This document shows, one piece after another, positions 45,502 to 53,537 of a stretch of 64,000 bases of DNA; position 1 is the first letter of the stretch, and every line of letters begins with the position of its first letter. The DNA lies in NCBI GenBank assembly GCA_021157965.1, contig JAGGVO010000041.1, positions 256,119-320,118 on the forward strand. Reading direction: 5' to 3'. Below the pieces are notes generated by a model. The model did no database searches and had not been told where the DNA came from. It saw nothing but the letters and a program-made list of their open reading frames with translations. The DNA is from Candidatus Neomarinimicrobiota bacterium. GTDB taxonomy: Bacteria; Fidelibacterota; Fidelibacteria; Fidelibacterales; Fidelibacteraceae. Made by a program: the position numbers and the translations under genes.

Positions 45502-46248
45502 TTAAATAATCAATTTTATTGCCATCATCAAAATTGCAACAGCAAGAATCGCTTTGATAATTGTCTCACCGCCTTTGACCTGAATTTTTGCGCCCCACCA
45601 GGCGCCGATAGCATTTCCGATGCCCAGAATCAGGCCATATAGCCAGTGAATATTTCCTGACAATGAAAAAATAATGATGGAAGGGATAGTATAAATGGCG
45701 ACGATGAACATTTTGTGCATGTTAACATAGACAAGGTTCAATTTTAACACGTGATACAAAACAGCCATAAGTAAAAATCCTACGCCAACCTGGATGAAAC
45801 CGCCATAAAACCCGATAAAAAAGAGTCCGACCATTCCGGCAAAACGGTGTTGAGGATGGGGAGATGTTCGTTCATGTGATATTTTTCCCCGGGGAATGAT
45901 CATGGTGATGACAATGCCTACCATAATGATGGCCAGAAGCCGTTCAAACCACACATCCGATATTTGGATAGAGAGAAAAGAGCCCAGGATGGCACCGGGC
46001 AGGGTGGCTGCAGAGAGTTTGAGACTTTCACGGGTATGATGCACGGCCTGATTCCGGAAGGATTTTACGGCAAAAATATTCTGAAACAGAATGCCTACTC
46101 TGTTTGTCCCGTTGGCAAGGGTGCTGTCCAGCCCGAGAAAAATCAGGGCCGGCAGGGTGATGGTCGATCCTCCCCCGGCGTTGACATTGATGAAACCTGC
46201 GGCAAGGCCGGTGATGGCAAGAAGTATGATTTTAAGTGTTTCTTCCAT
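45502..46248 (-). CDS. TSUP-family (TauE/SafE-like) membrane transporter
   Basis: A 248-residue protein with about eight hydrophobic segments in two related halves. The first has GFINVNAGGGSTITLPALIFLG and the second GFYGGFIQVGVGFLLMAVLY, both diagnostic of the sulfite exporter TauE/SafE family. Substrates are usually sulfur oxyanions or organosulfonates, but cannot be read here. It lies 18 bases behind the MFS gene on the same strand. Confidence 0.88.
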   Translation of the reverse strand: MEETLKIILLAITGLAAGFINVNAGGGSTITLPALIFLGLDSTLANGTNRVGILFQNIFAVKSFRNQAVHHTRESLKLSAATLPGAILGSFLSIQISDVWFERLLAIIMVGIVITMIIPRGKISHERTSPHPQHRFAGMVGLFFIGFYGGFIQVGVGFLLMAVLYHVLKLNLVYVNMHKMFIVAIYTIPSIIIFSLSGNIHWLYGLILGIGNAIGAWWGAKIQVKGGETIIKAILAVAILMMAIKLII

Positions 46249-46266
46249 AGAGTGCAGAGTGTCTTG

Positions 46267-47481
46267 CTAAGTGTTTTGTAATGTTCTGAGAGGTTTATAA
46301 AAGAGAGCAAAGCCTCCGGTTACGGCAGCCAGAACCCCGATATATGCAAAAAGATCACGGACAGGGATGTATTCAGTAGCAAGTCCCGTTAACGCGGTGG
46401 ATACAGCTGTCAGCCCAACGACGGAAATGGCGATAAGACTGAAAAATCGTCCCTGCAGGGAATGGGGGACTCTTTTCTGAATAATGGTGGTCCTGCCCAC
46501 AATGACTAAGGGGATGAAGAGAGCATGGAAGAAAATAATAGCCCAGAGCAGAGGAATGGTCGATGCCCATTTCACCGGGATGTACGTTAGTCCGTCCATA
46601 ATGATACCGGTAATGAGCATGATTCCCAGGGGGATTTTACGTCCCCATCTCATGAGAAAGAGGGAAGTGACAATCATCCCGACAGACAGGAAAGTTTCAC
46701 ACAGCGCCCAGTCGGAAGCGCTGCCATTAAAAACTTCCCGGACCAGGATAGCCATACCCACAACGGCCGGACCCATAATGAACAGATTATCCACCACGGT
46801 GATAATTAACAACCAGATTAAGACAGGGTCGTTTTTTAGGGTCTCCAGGATATCTGTCAATGTCCGCATATCCAGGGATTGAATCTGGATATCCTTTTCC
46901 CGGGCCGGATGTTTCATCAAAAATCCCGTGATAAAAGCGAAAAGAAAGAGGATTCCAATCAAAATAAATACCCGGACGGCTCCCACCAGATCTATCAGGT
47001 AACCGGCAAGGACCGGTCCCGCGATAAAGGCGATTTGTATGGTTATCTGGACAATGGTGTTGCCACGGATGAGCTTGGATTCGGGAAGATAGAGAGGGAT
47101 GAGTGAATCACGGGACGGGTTGTAAAAAGCCGCCACGCTGGTCAGGATAAAAGCAATCATTCCCATCACGCGGATGGACAGGCTGTCCAGACTGTGTAAC
47201 AAGGGTATCAGCAGAACAATCCCGGCCTCCAAGAGGCAGACCCATCGGATAATGCTCACTTTACTCTTTCCGTCTGCAAAGATGCCGGCGGGAAGGCTGA
47301 AAAAGAGGTAAGGCATATAAACGGCAGATGCCAGAAGGCCCGTCGTCTGTTTTGATCCGCTGATGTCCAACACAGTCCAAATGAGGGAAACCTGAAAAAG
47401 AGCATGGGATACCTGAAAAAGGAAGAGATTTCCTGTCAGAGCCAAAAAAGAATTCCCATCGTTTGTTTTTTTCATAAACAT
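46267..47481 (-). CDS. Major facilitator superfamily transporter (EntS-like)
   Basis: A 12-segment MFS permease of 404 residues in the MFS_3/enterobactin-exporter-like group: FQVSLIWTVLDISGSKQTTGLLASAVYMPYLFFSLPAG and RDSLIPLYLPESKLIRGN are typical. The start is placed at ATG 47481 (a second ATG is at 47475), since the reading frame upstream enters the divergent mqnD region. No Shine-Dalgarno is visible for either. The substrate is unknown; the family often exports drugs or siderophores. Confidence 0.85.
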   Translation of the reverse strand: MFMKKTNDGNSFLALTGNLFLFQVSHALFQVSLIWTVLDISGSKQTTGLLASAVYMPYLFFSLPAGIFADGKSKVSIIRWVCLLEAGIVLLIPLLHSLDSLSIRVMGMIAFILTSVAAFYNPSRDSLIPLYLPESKLIRGNTIVQITIQIAFIAGPVLAGYLIDLVGAVRVFILIGILFLFAFITGFLMKHPAREKDIQIQSLDMRTLTDILETLKNDPVLIWLLIITVVDNLFIMGPAVVGMAILVREVFNGSASDWALCETFLSVGMIVTSLFLMRWGRKIPLGIMLITGIIMDGLTYIPVKWASTIPLLWAIIFFHALFIPLVIVGRTTIIQKRVPHSLQGRFFSLIAISVVGLTAVSTALTGLATEYIPVRDLFAYIGVLAAVTGGFALFYKPLRTLQNT

Positions 47482-47533
47482 GTGCGAATTTAAATGACTT
47501 TTCAGGTGATAAAAAATGTAAAGCGGAGGGTAA

Positions 47534-48373
47534 ATGCGAAAAAAAATCATGATTGCTCACAGTCCGGATTCTGATGATGCCTTTATGTTCTATGCTTTTG
47601 CCGCCGGTAAGATTGACACCCGGGGCTATATATTTGATCATTATCTCAACGATATTCAGTCCCTGAATGACGATGCGGAAACCGGTCGTTTTGAAATATC
47701 CGCCATATCCATACATGCCTTTCCGTATATTGCCGACAAGTATGCCTTGATGACCTGTGGCGCCAGCATGGGGGATAATTATGGCCCCATGATTGTCACA
47801 CGTGAACCTATGGATCCTGATGCTCTTTCTAAGGCAACCGTTGCAGTCCCGGGGTTGAAAACATCGGCATACCTGGCCCTGAAGCTTTGGAATCCCCACA
47901 TTAAAACGGTGGTTATGCCTTTTGACAGGATCATGGAGGTTGTTGAAAAGGGAGAGATAGAGGCAGGGCTTATTATCCATGAAGGACAACTTACCTGGAA
48001 AGACCGGGGGTTATATTCGGTGATCAATCTTGGGGAATGGTGGTACAATCTGACTGACGGACTTCCCCTGCCATTGGGGGGGAATGTGGTCCGCAGAGAC
48101 CTTGGGGATAAGACGATGCACGAATTAAATAATATTCTTCGTGAGGCCATACGATATGCGATTGAACATAAGGATGAGGCGCTCACTTATGCTATGAAAT
48201 ATGCCGGTGAAATGGATGCACAGCGTGCCGGTGAATTTGTCTCTATGTATGTCAACGATTTGACCATTGACTACGGGAAAAGGGGACGGGAGGCTATCCG
48301 GCGCTTTCTGTCCATGGCTTCTGAACGGGGACTGGTTCCTGAAGTGCCGGTTGAACTTATGATGGTTCCGTAA
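47534..48373 (+). CDS. mqnD: 1,4-dihydroxy-6-naphthoate synthase (futalosine menaquinone pathway)
   Basis: Late enzyme of the futalosine route to menaquinone. The 279-residue protein has the family N-terminus HSPDSDDAFMFYA, SIHAFPYIADKYALMTCGASMG, GLIIHEGQLTWKD and LPLPLGGNVVRRDLG. GGAGGG lies just before the ATG. No other mqn gene is in the window, so the rest of the pathway must lie elsewhere. Its presence implies a menaquinone-based respiratory chain. Confidence 0.9.
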   Translation: MRKKIMIAHSPDSDDAFMFYAFAAGKIDTRGYIFDHYLNDIQSLNDDAETGRFEISAISIHAFPYIADKYALMTCGASMGDNYGPMIVTREPMDPDALSKATVAVPGLKTSAYLALKLWNPHIKTVVMPFDRIMEVVEKGEIEAGLIIHEGQLTWKDRGLYSVINLGEWWYNLTDGLPLPLGGNVVRRDLGDKTMHELNNILREAIRYAIEHKDEALTYAMKYAGEMDAQRAGEFVSMYVNDLTIDYGKRGREAIRRFLSMASERGLVPEVPVELMMVP

Positions 48374-48428
48374 TCTACGGGAGAGGATTGGCAGGAAAAG
48401 TGAATAATAGCAAGAACGCGTTTCACCA

Positions 48429-49112
48429 TCACTTTCTCATCCTCTCCATCCCTTCCAGGGAATGGTACATGTGATCCCGTTCATCCAGGCCGATCCGGCG
48501 AAATAGATCTGCCATGGATTTCTGTTTTGGATAGAATTCAAAATACTCACTCTCAATCTGTTCATTCTCCCATTCGGGATGTTCCTGAACAATTTTCATG
48601 TATTCATGTTCTGCATGGGATTCAAAAGCGGCATTCATCCGAAAGCTCCATTTTGGGTTCATCCACCACATAATGCGTGTCAGATAATAGTAGGCCCCGG
48701 TTATAATCCGGGGAAGAAAGACTTTTTTTAACCATCCCAGATGGAGTTTTTTCTGTTTCATTATATCCTGAATCAGCATCAGATGCCACTGTTCAATATC
48801 CTGGGATTCCCTGCCAAGACTGATCAGGTACAAGGCTATATCAGATTCATGTCGTTTAGCCCAGCGTGAGTGGGTATGGGATTTTGTGACAATTTTATAT
48901 CCGCCCCTTTCCCAGGCCCAATAGGGATACCGGGCCAACACTTCAATAATCATGAATTTTGGAAGGGTCCGCTTAAAACCGTACAAAAGATTCATCATCA
49001 GATACATGGATTTTAAAATCAGGTTTGCCTTAAGAACGGGTGTTTCCAGTGTTTTCTTTTGCTCGACCTTTAAATCCACTACTTTACCCATGGTATATTC
49101 GTAACCGGACAT
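48429..49112 (-). CDS. Alternative-oxidase-like di-iron protein
   Basis: A 227-residue helical protein matching the layout of alternative (quinol) oxidases. All six carboxylate/histidine ligands can be placed: E57 (IIEVLARYP), E107 and H110 (IEQWHLM, the ExxH corresponding to NERMHL), E164 (AAFESHAEHEY, cf. LEEEA), and E211 and H214 (DERDHMYH, cf. DEAHH). AOX oxidises quinol with oxygen at the membrane surface without pumping protons. Similarity outside the ligands is weak, so a different oxidase or peroxidase activity is possible. AAGGGG precedes the ATG. It is transcribed toward mqnD and divergently from the sensor kinase. Confidence 0.72.
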   Translation of the reverse strand: MSGYEYTMGKVVDLKVEQKKTLETPVLKANLILKSMYLMMNLLYGFKRTLPKFMIIEVLARYPYWAWERGGYKIVTKSHTHSRWAKRHESDIALYLISLGRESQDIEQWHLMLIQDIMKQKKLHLGWLKKVFLPRIITGAYYYLTRIMWWMNPKWSFRMNAAFESHAEHEYMKIVQEHPEWENEQIESEYFEFYPKQKSMADLFRRIGLDERDHMYHSLEGMERMRK

Positions 49113-49277
49113 GACCAGCCCCCTTGTTTTGTTATTTATGATTGAATAAAATTAGATGAATTTTTATCAGGCTTCAAAGGGGAAAGAATTTTAATTGGTT
49201 TTATATTCGGAATATTTTTTCGGGACATGAATATGTGTAACTTATGTTATCAGAAATATAAATTAGGATTCCATACC

Positions 49278-50453
49278 ATGATTAATTCTCTCCGTATAAA
49301 AATGTTGTTGGGTGCTGTCTCTTTTTTGTTCATTCTGGGAATTCTTTTTTACTCCCAGAAAAACGTCCACGAATTACGGCATGAAGCAAAGGATGTTCTT
49401 CTGTTTTATACAGAATTATATGCCCGCATTGCCAGTGAGGAGAATTTTACCGATTTCAGTTTTTTATTTGACGAGATTTTAACGCGTATTTCATTTCCGA
49501 TTATTGTCACAGGTCGTCAAAATCATGAAATCAGTGCCTGGAAGAATGTCCCCGGCATTCCCGATACGACACGCATGTCCCCGGCTGTTCACAGAACCCT
49601 CATCGAGAGAGTCAACATAATGGATCGCTATACGGAACCAGTGCCCCTTACATACGATACCCTGGTTGTAGGTTATATACATTACGGGGACAGTTCCACT
49701 ATTCGTCGATTGAAATGGATGCCCTATATCGAACTGGGTGGAGCCATTCTGCTGATTTTTGTCGGCTTTATGGTCTTTCAGTATATCCGGAGCAGTGAGA
49801 AGAAATTCATCTGGGTCGGTATGGCCAAGGAGACGGCTCACCAATTGGGTACTCCAATTAGTTCGCTGATGGGATGGCTCACATTAGCCCGGGAGACATT
49901 CAGGGCCCATCACGAGATTTTTGATGAAATGGATGTGGATATCCACAGACTTGAAAAAGTCTCAAACCGGTTTTCACAAATTGGTTCACGGGGTCAGCAA
50001 AAGCTGATTGATTTGCAGAATGTGATGAATCATGTAAAACAGTATATGGAAAGACGTATCCCCCAAAAAAACAAACAGCTGAAAATAACATTCCATGTTG
50101 AAACAAATCGGAAAATCCGGGGGAACCGTGATCTGATTGAATGGGGAATGGAAAACCTGATTAAAAATGGCGTGGATGCCATTGGTGACAATGCCGGGCA
50201 GATTGAAGTGCGTGTTATGGAGCAAAACGGGAAGAAAATTATCATTGATGTAAGTGATACCGGAAAAGGAATTCCTGAATCTCTCTGGAAAACTATTTTT
50301 AAGCCGGGATATAGCACGAAAAAAAGAGGGTGGGGACTTGGTCTTTCACTGACGAAAAGGATTTTTGAAGAATATCATCGTGGGCGGATATATGTTTTAC
50401 GGTCAAAAGAAGGGGAGGGGACAACCATTAGAGTGGTGATGAGTTCTGAGTGA
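49278..50453 (+). CDS. Membrane sensor histidine kinase (orphan)
   Basis: A 391-residue kinase with two membrane segments (about 9-27 and 155-175) bracketing a small periplasmic sensor domain. The phospho-acceptor box is MAKETAHQLGTPISSLMGW, a form familiar from Bacteroidetes-type kinases. The ATPase domain has N box NLIKNGVDAI, G1 DTGKGIP and G2 GWGLGLSL. No response regulator is adjacent. The ATG at 49278 is preferred over 49227, which would add a short cysteine-rich leader before the first membrane helix; no strong Shine-Dalgarno supports either. Confidence 0.9.
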   Translation: MINSLRIKMLLGAVSFLFILGILFYSQKNVHELRHEAKDVLLFYTELYARIASEENFTDFSFLFDEILTRISFPIIVTGRQNHEISAWKNVPGIPDTTRMSPAVHRTLIERVNIMDRYTEPVPLTYDTLVVGYIHYGDSSTIRRLKWMPYIELGGAILLIFVGFMVFQYIRSSEKKFIWVGMAKETAHQLGTPISSLMGWLTLARETFRAHHEIFDEMDVDIHRLEKVSNRFSQIGSRGQQKLIDLQNVMNHVKQYMERRIPQKNKQLKITFHVETNRKIRGNRDLIEWGMENLIKNGVDAIGDNAGQIEVRVMEQNGKKIIIDVSDTGKGIPESLWKTIFKPGYSTKKRGWGLGLSLTKRIFEEYHRGRIYVLRSKEGEGTTIRVVMSSE

Positions 50454-50576
50454 TGAATTCACGCTTTGAATAAAGAGTCCGGTTTTGGGTTGATATTTTT
50501 ATTTCGGCGGATGGAAGTGGATCCAAGAGTTTATGTCAAAAGGAAAATTTGTTCTGAATAAATGAAGAAAAAATTC

Positions 50577-50611
50577 TTGTTTAATAATTAGTTATTTGGT
50601 AAAATGACCAA
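50577..50611 (+). promoter_or_regulatory. Promoter and ArsR operator of the arsenic cluster
   Basis: TTGTTT (50577-50582), a 17-base spacer, TAAAAT (50600-50605). An inverted repeat TTGGT-N6-ACCAA (50596-50611) covers the -10 box. ArsR-type repressors usually bind such repeats over the promoter, so bound repressor would block polymerase until arsenite is bound. A strong AGGAGG follows before the arsR ATG. Confidence 0.55.
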
Positions 50612-50629
50612 CCAATTATAGGAGGAAAG

Positions 50630-50974
50630 ATGCGCGAAGACGAAAAAAGATTATACGAGGCCAAGGCAAAGATTTTAAAAGCTTTGGCTCATCCCTCCCG
50701 TTTATACATGGCGGAAAAGTTGTTAAAGGGGGAAAAATGTGTGTGTGAATTTGTCCGGGAGATCGGTGCCGATATATCCACGATTTCCAAACATCTGTCT
50801 ATTCTGAAAGAGGCTGGTATTGTAAAGGATGAGAAACGGGGGAAACAAGTATTTTATCATCTGAAAACACCCTGTATTCTCCAATTTACAGAATGTGCTT
50901 TGAATATTATTGAATCCAATCTGGAAGAGGGGTCTAAAATGATTTCTCACGCTGAATCAGAGAAGGAGAATTGA
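50630..50974 (+). CDS. arsR: ArsR-family transcriptional repressor
   Basis: A winged-helix repressor of 114 residues. KILKALAHPSRLYMAEKLLKG, the metal-site-like ExCVCE (EKCVCEF), the recognition helix DISTISKHLSILKEAGIV and wing EKRGKQVFYHL are typical of ArsR/SmtB. The cysteine pair C38-V-C40 matches the arsenite-binding CVC of ArsR. AGGAGG precedes the ATG, and it is first in a cluster of arsenic and thiol genes, so it is the likely local regulator. Confidence 0.92.
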   Translation: MREDEKRLYEAKAKILKALAHPSRLYMAEKLLKGEKCVCEFVREIGADISTISKHLSILKEAGIVKDEKRGKQVFYHLKTPCILQFTECALNIIESNLEEGSKMISHAESEKEN

Positions 50975-50975
50975 A

Positions 50976-52271
50976 GTGATTTGGAAACGAGAATGGAAAC
51001 CTTTGCTTTGGATAGTTTCTGTCTTTCCGGCTCTATATTATCTGCCTGTTGGACATCCCCGTTTTAACAATGCAGTTCTCGAGGCGCTTGAATTGGTAAA
51101 ATGGTATACACGTGAACATGTATTGCTCTGTCTGATTCCGGCCTTTTTTATTGCAGGTGGCATTTCTATGTTTATCAGTCAGGGTGCGGTTATGAAATAT
51201 CTGGGTTCCCAGGCCAAAAAAGTTGTGGCCTATGGTGTAGCATCCGTATCCGGAACCGTATTGGCTGTTTGTTCCTGTACCGTTCTGCCTCTTTTTTCAG
51301 GGATTTACCGGATGGGAGCCGGACTGGGACCGGCAACGGCGTTTCTTTATTCAGGGCCGGCTATTAATGTGTTGGCTATTATTCTGACAGCCCGTGTGTT
51401 AGGGCTTGAAATGGGTATAGCCAGGGCAGTGGGTGCAATTGTTTTCAGTATTGTTATCGGACTCCTGATGCATGTGATTTTCAGGAAGGAGGAGAAAAAC
51501 GGGGTTTCCACGGAGATGGCTATTCCCGAAAAGGGTAATTCCAGAAGCGGAATTCAGAATATTCTCTTTTTTATTTCTCTTATTGGAATCCTTGTCTTTG
51601 CCAATTGGGGTGCTTCGACTGAAAACACTGGAATGTGGGCAGTTATTTTTCAGGCCAAATGGATTGTCACGGCTCTTTTTTCTTCCGGACTTGCTGTTAT
51701 CCTGGTTCTCTGGTTTGGCTTGGTGTGGTGGAAGGTCGCCGTTACTGCCGTCTCTGTTATTTTATTAGCTCTGTTATATCCCGGTCAACCGGCGCTGGTT
51801 TTTGCTGCCGGTGTGGTGGGACTCTCGGCATTTACCAGCACGGATAAAGGTGAAACCTCAGACTGGTTTGGGGCATCCTGGGAATTTGCAAAGCAAATTC
51901 TGCCGCTGCTCTTATTAGGTGTTCTGATTGCCGGAGCCTTGCTGGGCCGTCCCGGCCATGAAGGACTCATTCCTTCTGCGTTGGTGGAAGGTGCTGTCGG
52001 CGGTAATTCTCTGTGGGCTAATTTCTTTGCCTCCTTTGCCGGAGCGTTTATGTATTTTGCCACTTTGACGGAAGTTCCCATTCTCCAGGGACTCATAGGC
52101 GCAGGAATGGGAAAAGGTCCTGCACTGGCTCTGCTTTTGGCCGGGCCTGCTTTAAGTCTGCCTAATATGCTGGTTATCCGGAGTGTGCTTGGGACGAAAA
52201 AAACTTTGGTTTTTGTTCTGCTGGTTATTGTAATGGCTACCATCAGCGGAATGATTTTCGGAAGCTTGTAA
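50976..52271 (+). CDS. ArsP-type (DUF318) permease
   Basis: A polytopic membrane protein of 431 residues in the ArsP/DUF318 permease family, members of which export organoarsenicals or metals. The motif AVCSCTVLPLFSGIYRMGAGLGPATAFLYSGPAIN contains the paired cysteines of the family, and a second half ends with GPALSLPNMLVIRSV. The start is GTG at 50976 with AAGGAG upstream. It sits one base after the arsR stop. A Cu/Zn efflux role (SO_0444-like) is an alternative, but the ACR3 and ArsC neighbours favour arsenicals. Confidence 0.85.
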   Translation: MIWKREWKPLLWIVSVFPALYYLPVGHPRFNNAVLEALELVKWYTREHVLLCLIPAFFIAGGISMFISQGAVMKYLGSQAKKVVAYGVASVSGTVLAVCSCTVLPLFSGIYRMGAGLGPATAFLYSGPAINVLAIILTARVLGLEMGIARAVGAIVFSIVIGLLMHVIFRKEEKNGVSTEMAIPEKGNSRSGIQNILFFISLIGILVFANWGASTENTGMWAVIFQAKWIVTALFSSGLAVILVLWFGLVWWKVAVTAVSVILLALLYPGQPALVFAAGVVGLSAFTSTDKGETSDWFGASWEFAKQILPLLLLGVLIAGALLGRPGHEGLIPSALVEGAVGGNSLWANFFASFAGAFMYFATLTEVPILQGLIGAGMGKGPALALLLAGPALSLPNMLVIRSVLGTKKTLVFVLLVIVMATISGMIFGSL

Positions 52272-52321
52272 AGAAAGAGATGCAATATCTTACATTCCTT
52301 TCAAAAATTGGAGACTGATTG

Positions 52322-53509
52322 ATGGAACCACATGAGCGAAAAATGAGCAATATCTTCGAGCGCTATTTGACGCTTTGGGTTGGACTCTGTATACTCGCTG
52401 GTATTCTTCTTGGAAAAATTGCCCCCGGCCCGGCTAAATCTCTGGATGGAATGTCTGTTTATGTGGGAAATGCCCCCGTGGTTTCCATTCCAATTGCTAT
52501 TTGTCTTTTTTTTATGATGTATCCCATCATGGTTAAAATTGATTTTTCTGAGGTTGTGCAAGCCGGAAAAAGTGGCAAACCTGTCCTTTTAACTCTCTTC
52601 ATTAACTGGGCAATTAAACCTTTTACCATGTATGCAATTGCTTATTTGTTTTTAGGTATATTGTTTCGCTCTTTTATTGGTGTGGATGCAACGGATCTGG
52701 TCAAAATGCCTTTTGGTTTACATCTTCCGGTTGGTACATCCCATGGGGCAGGCACTGTGGTACTGCATGAAGGCGTAAAAATGCTGAAAATACCCCTCTG
52801 GCGCAGTTATCTTGCAGGAACTATTCTCCTCGGTGTTGCACCTTGCACGGCTATGGTTTTGGTTTGGAGCTTTCTTGCAAGAGGAAATGATGGACTGACT
52901 CTGGTAATGGTTGCCATAAACTCATTAACCATGTTGGTGCTATATGGTGTTTTGGGTGGTTTTCTCCTTGGCGTAGGCAAACTTCCGGTTCCATGGAAGG
53001 CGTTTCTTTTATCTATATTAATATATGTGGCGCTTCCTCTCGTAGCCGGTTATTTATCACGCAAGTGGATCATTAAAGCAAAAGGAGTACATTGGTTTGA
53101 GCAAAAGTTTCTTCATTACCTTACTCCGGTAACTATCATTTCTTTACTTGTGACACTGATTCTGCTTTTTAGTTTTAAAGGGGCTGTAATTGCAGCCAAC
53201 CCCCTGACAATATTATGGATTGCCATCCCCTTATTTATTCAAACAAATTTGATATTCTGGTTAGGATATGGTCTGGCAAAAATCCTGAATTTTAATTACA
53301 GAGATGCTGCTCCCTCAGCTATAATAGGTGCTTCAAACCACTTTGAAGTCGCTCTTGCAACAGCAGTTATGCTTTTTGGATTGTCATCAGGTGCCGCACT
53401 TGCAACAGTTGTCGGAGTCTTAATCGAGGTGCCAGTCATGCTAATGCTGGTCCGCATCTGTTTGAAAACCCAATATTGGTTTACAGATATAAAGAAACGT
53501 ATTGTTTAA
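52322..53509 (+). CDS. acr3: Arsenite efflux permease ACR3 family
   Basis: Arsenite exporter of the BASS-fold ACR3 family, 395 residues with about ten membrane segments. Recognisable parts are [27 protein letters not shown] with the essential cysteine, and [16 protein letters not shown]. Compared with usual members there is an extra loop of about 40 residues between the third and fourth helices ([15 protein letters not shown] to KMLKIPL), with three histidines. The ATG at 52322 has GGAG upstream; a TTG one codon earlier is the alternative. Confidence 0.92.
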   Translation: MEPHERKMSNIFERYLTLWVGLCILAGILLGKIAPGPAKSLDGMSVYVGNAPVVSIPIAICLFFMMYPIMVKIDFSEVVQAGKSGKPVLLTLFINWAIKPFTMYAIAYLFLGILFRSFIGVDATDLVKMPFGLHLPVGTSHGAGTVVLHEGVKMLKIPLWRSYLAGTILLGVAPCTAMVLVWSFLARGNDGLTLVMVAINSLTMLVLYGVLGGFLLGVGKLPVPWKAFLLSILIYVALPLVAGYLSRKWIIKAKGVHWFEQKFLHYLTPVTIISLLVTLILLFSFKGAVIAANPLTILWIAIPLFIQTNLIFWLGYGLAKILNFNYRDAAPSAIIGASNHFEVALATAVMLFGLSSGAALATVVGVLIEVPVMLMLVRICLKTQYWFTDIKKRIV

Positions 53510-53537
53510 ACAAGAAAGTCTGAAAGAGGGAAACATT

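Noticed and set aside
50454-50576. Search for a left attachment-site copy of the tRNA-Ser 3' end
   Set aside because: No stretch resembling the tRNA 3' end was found before arsR, so an integrated element with intact ends is not supported.
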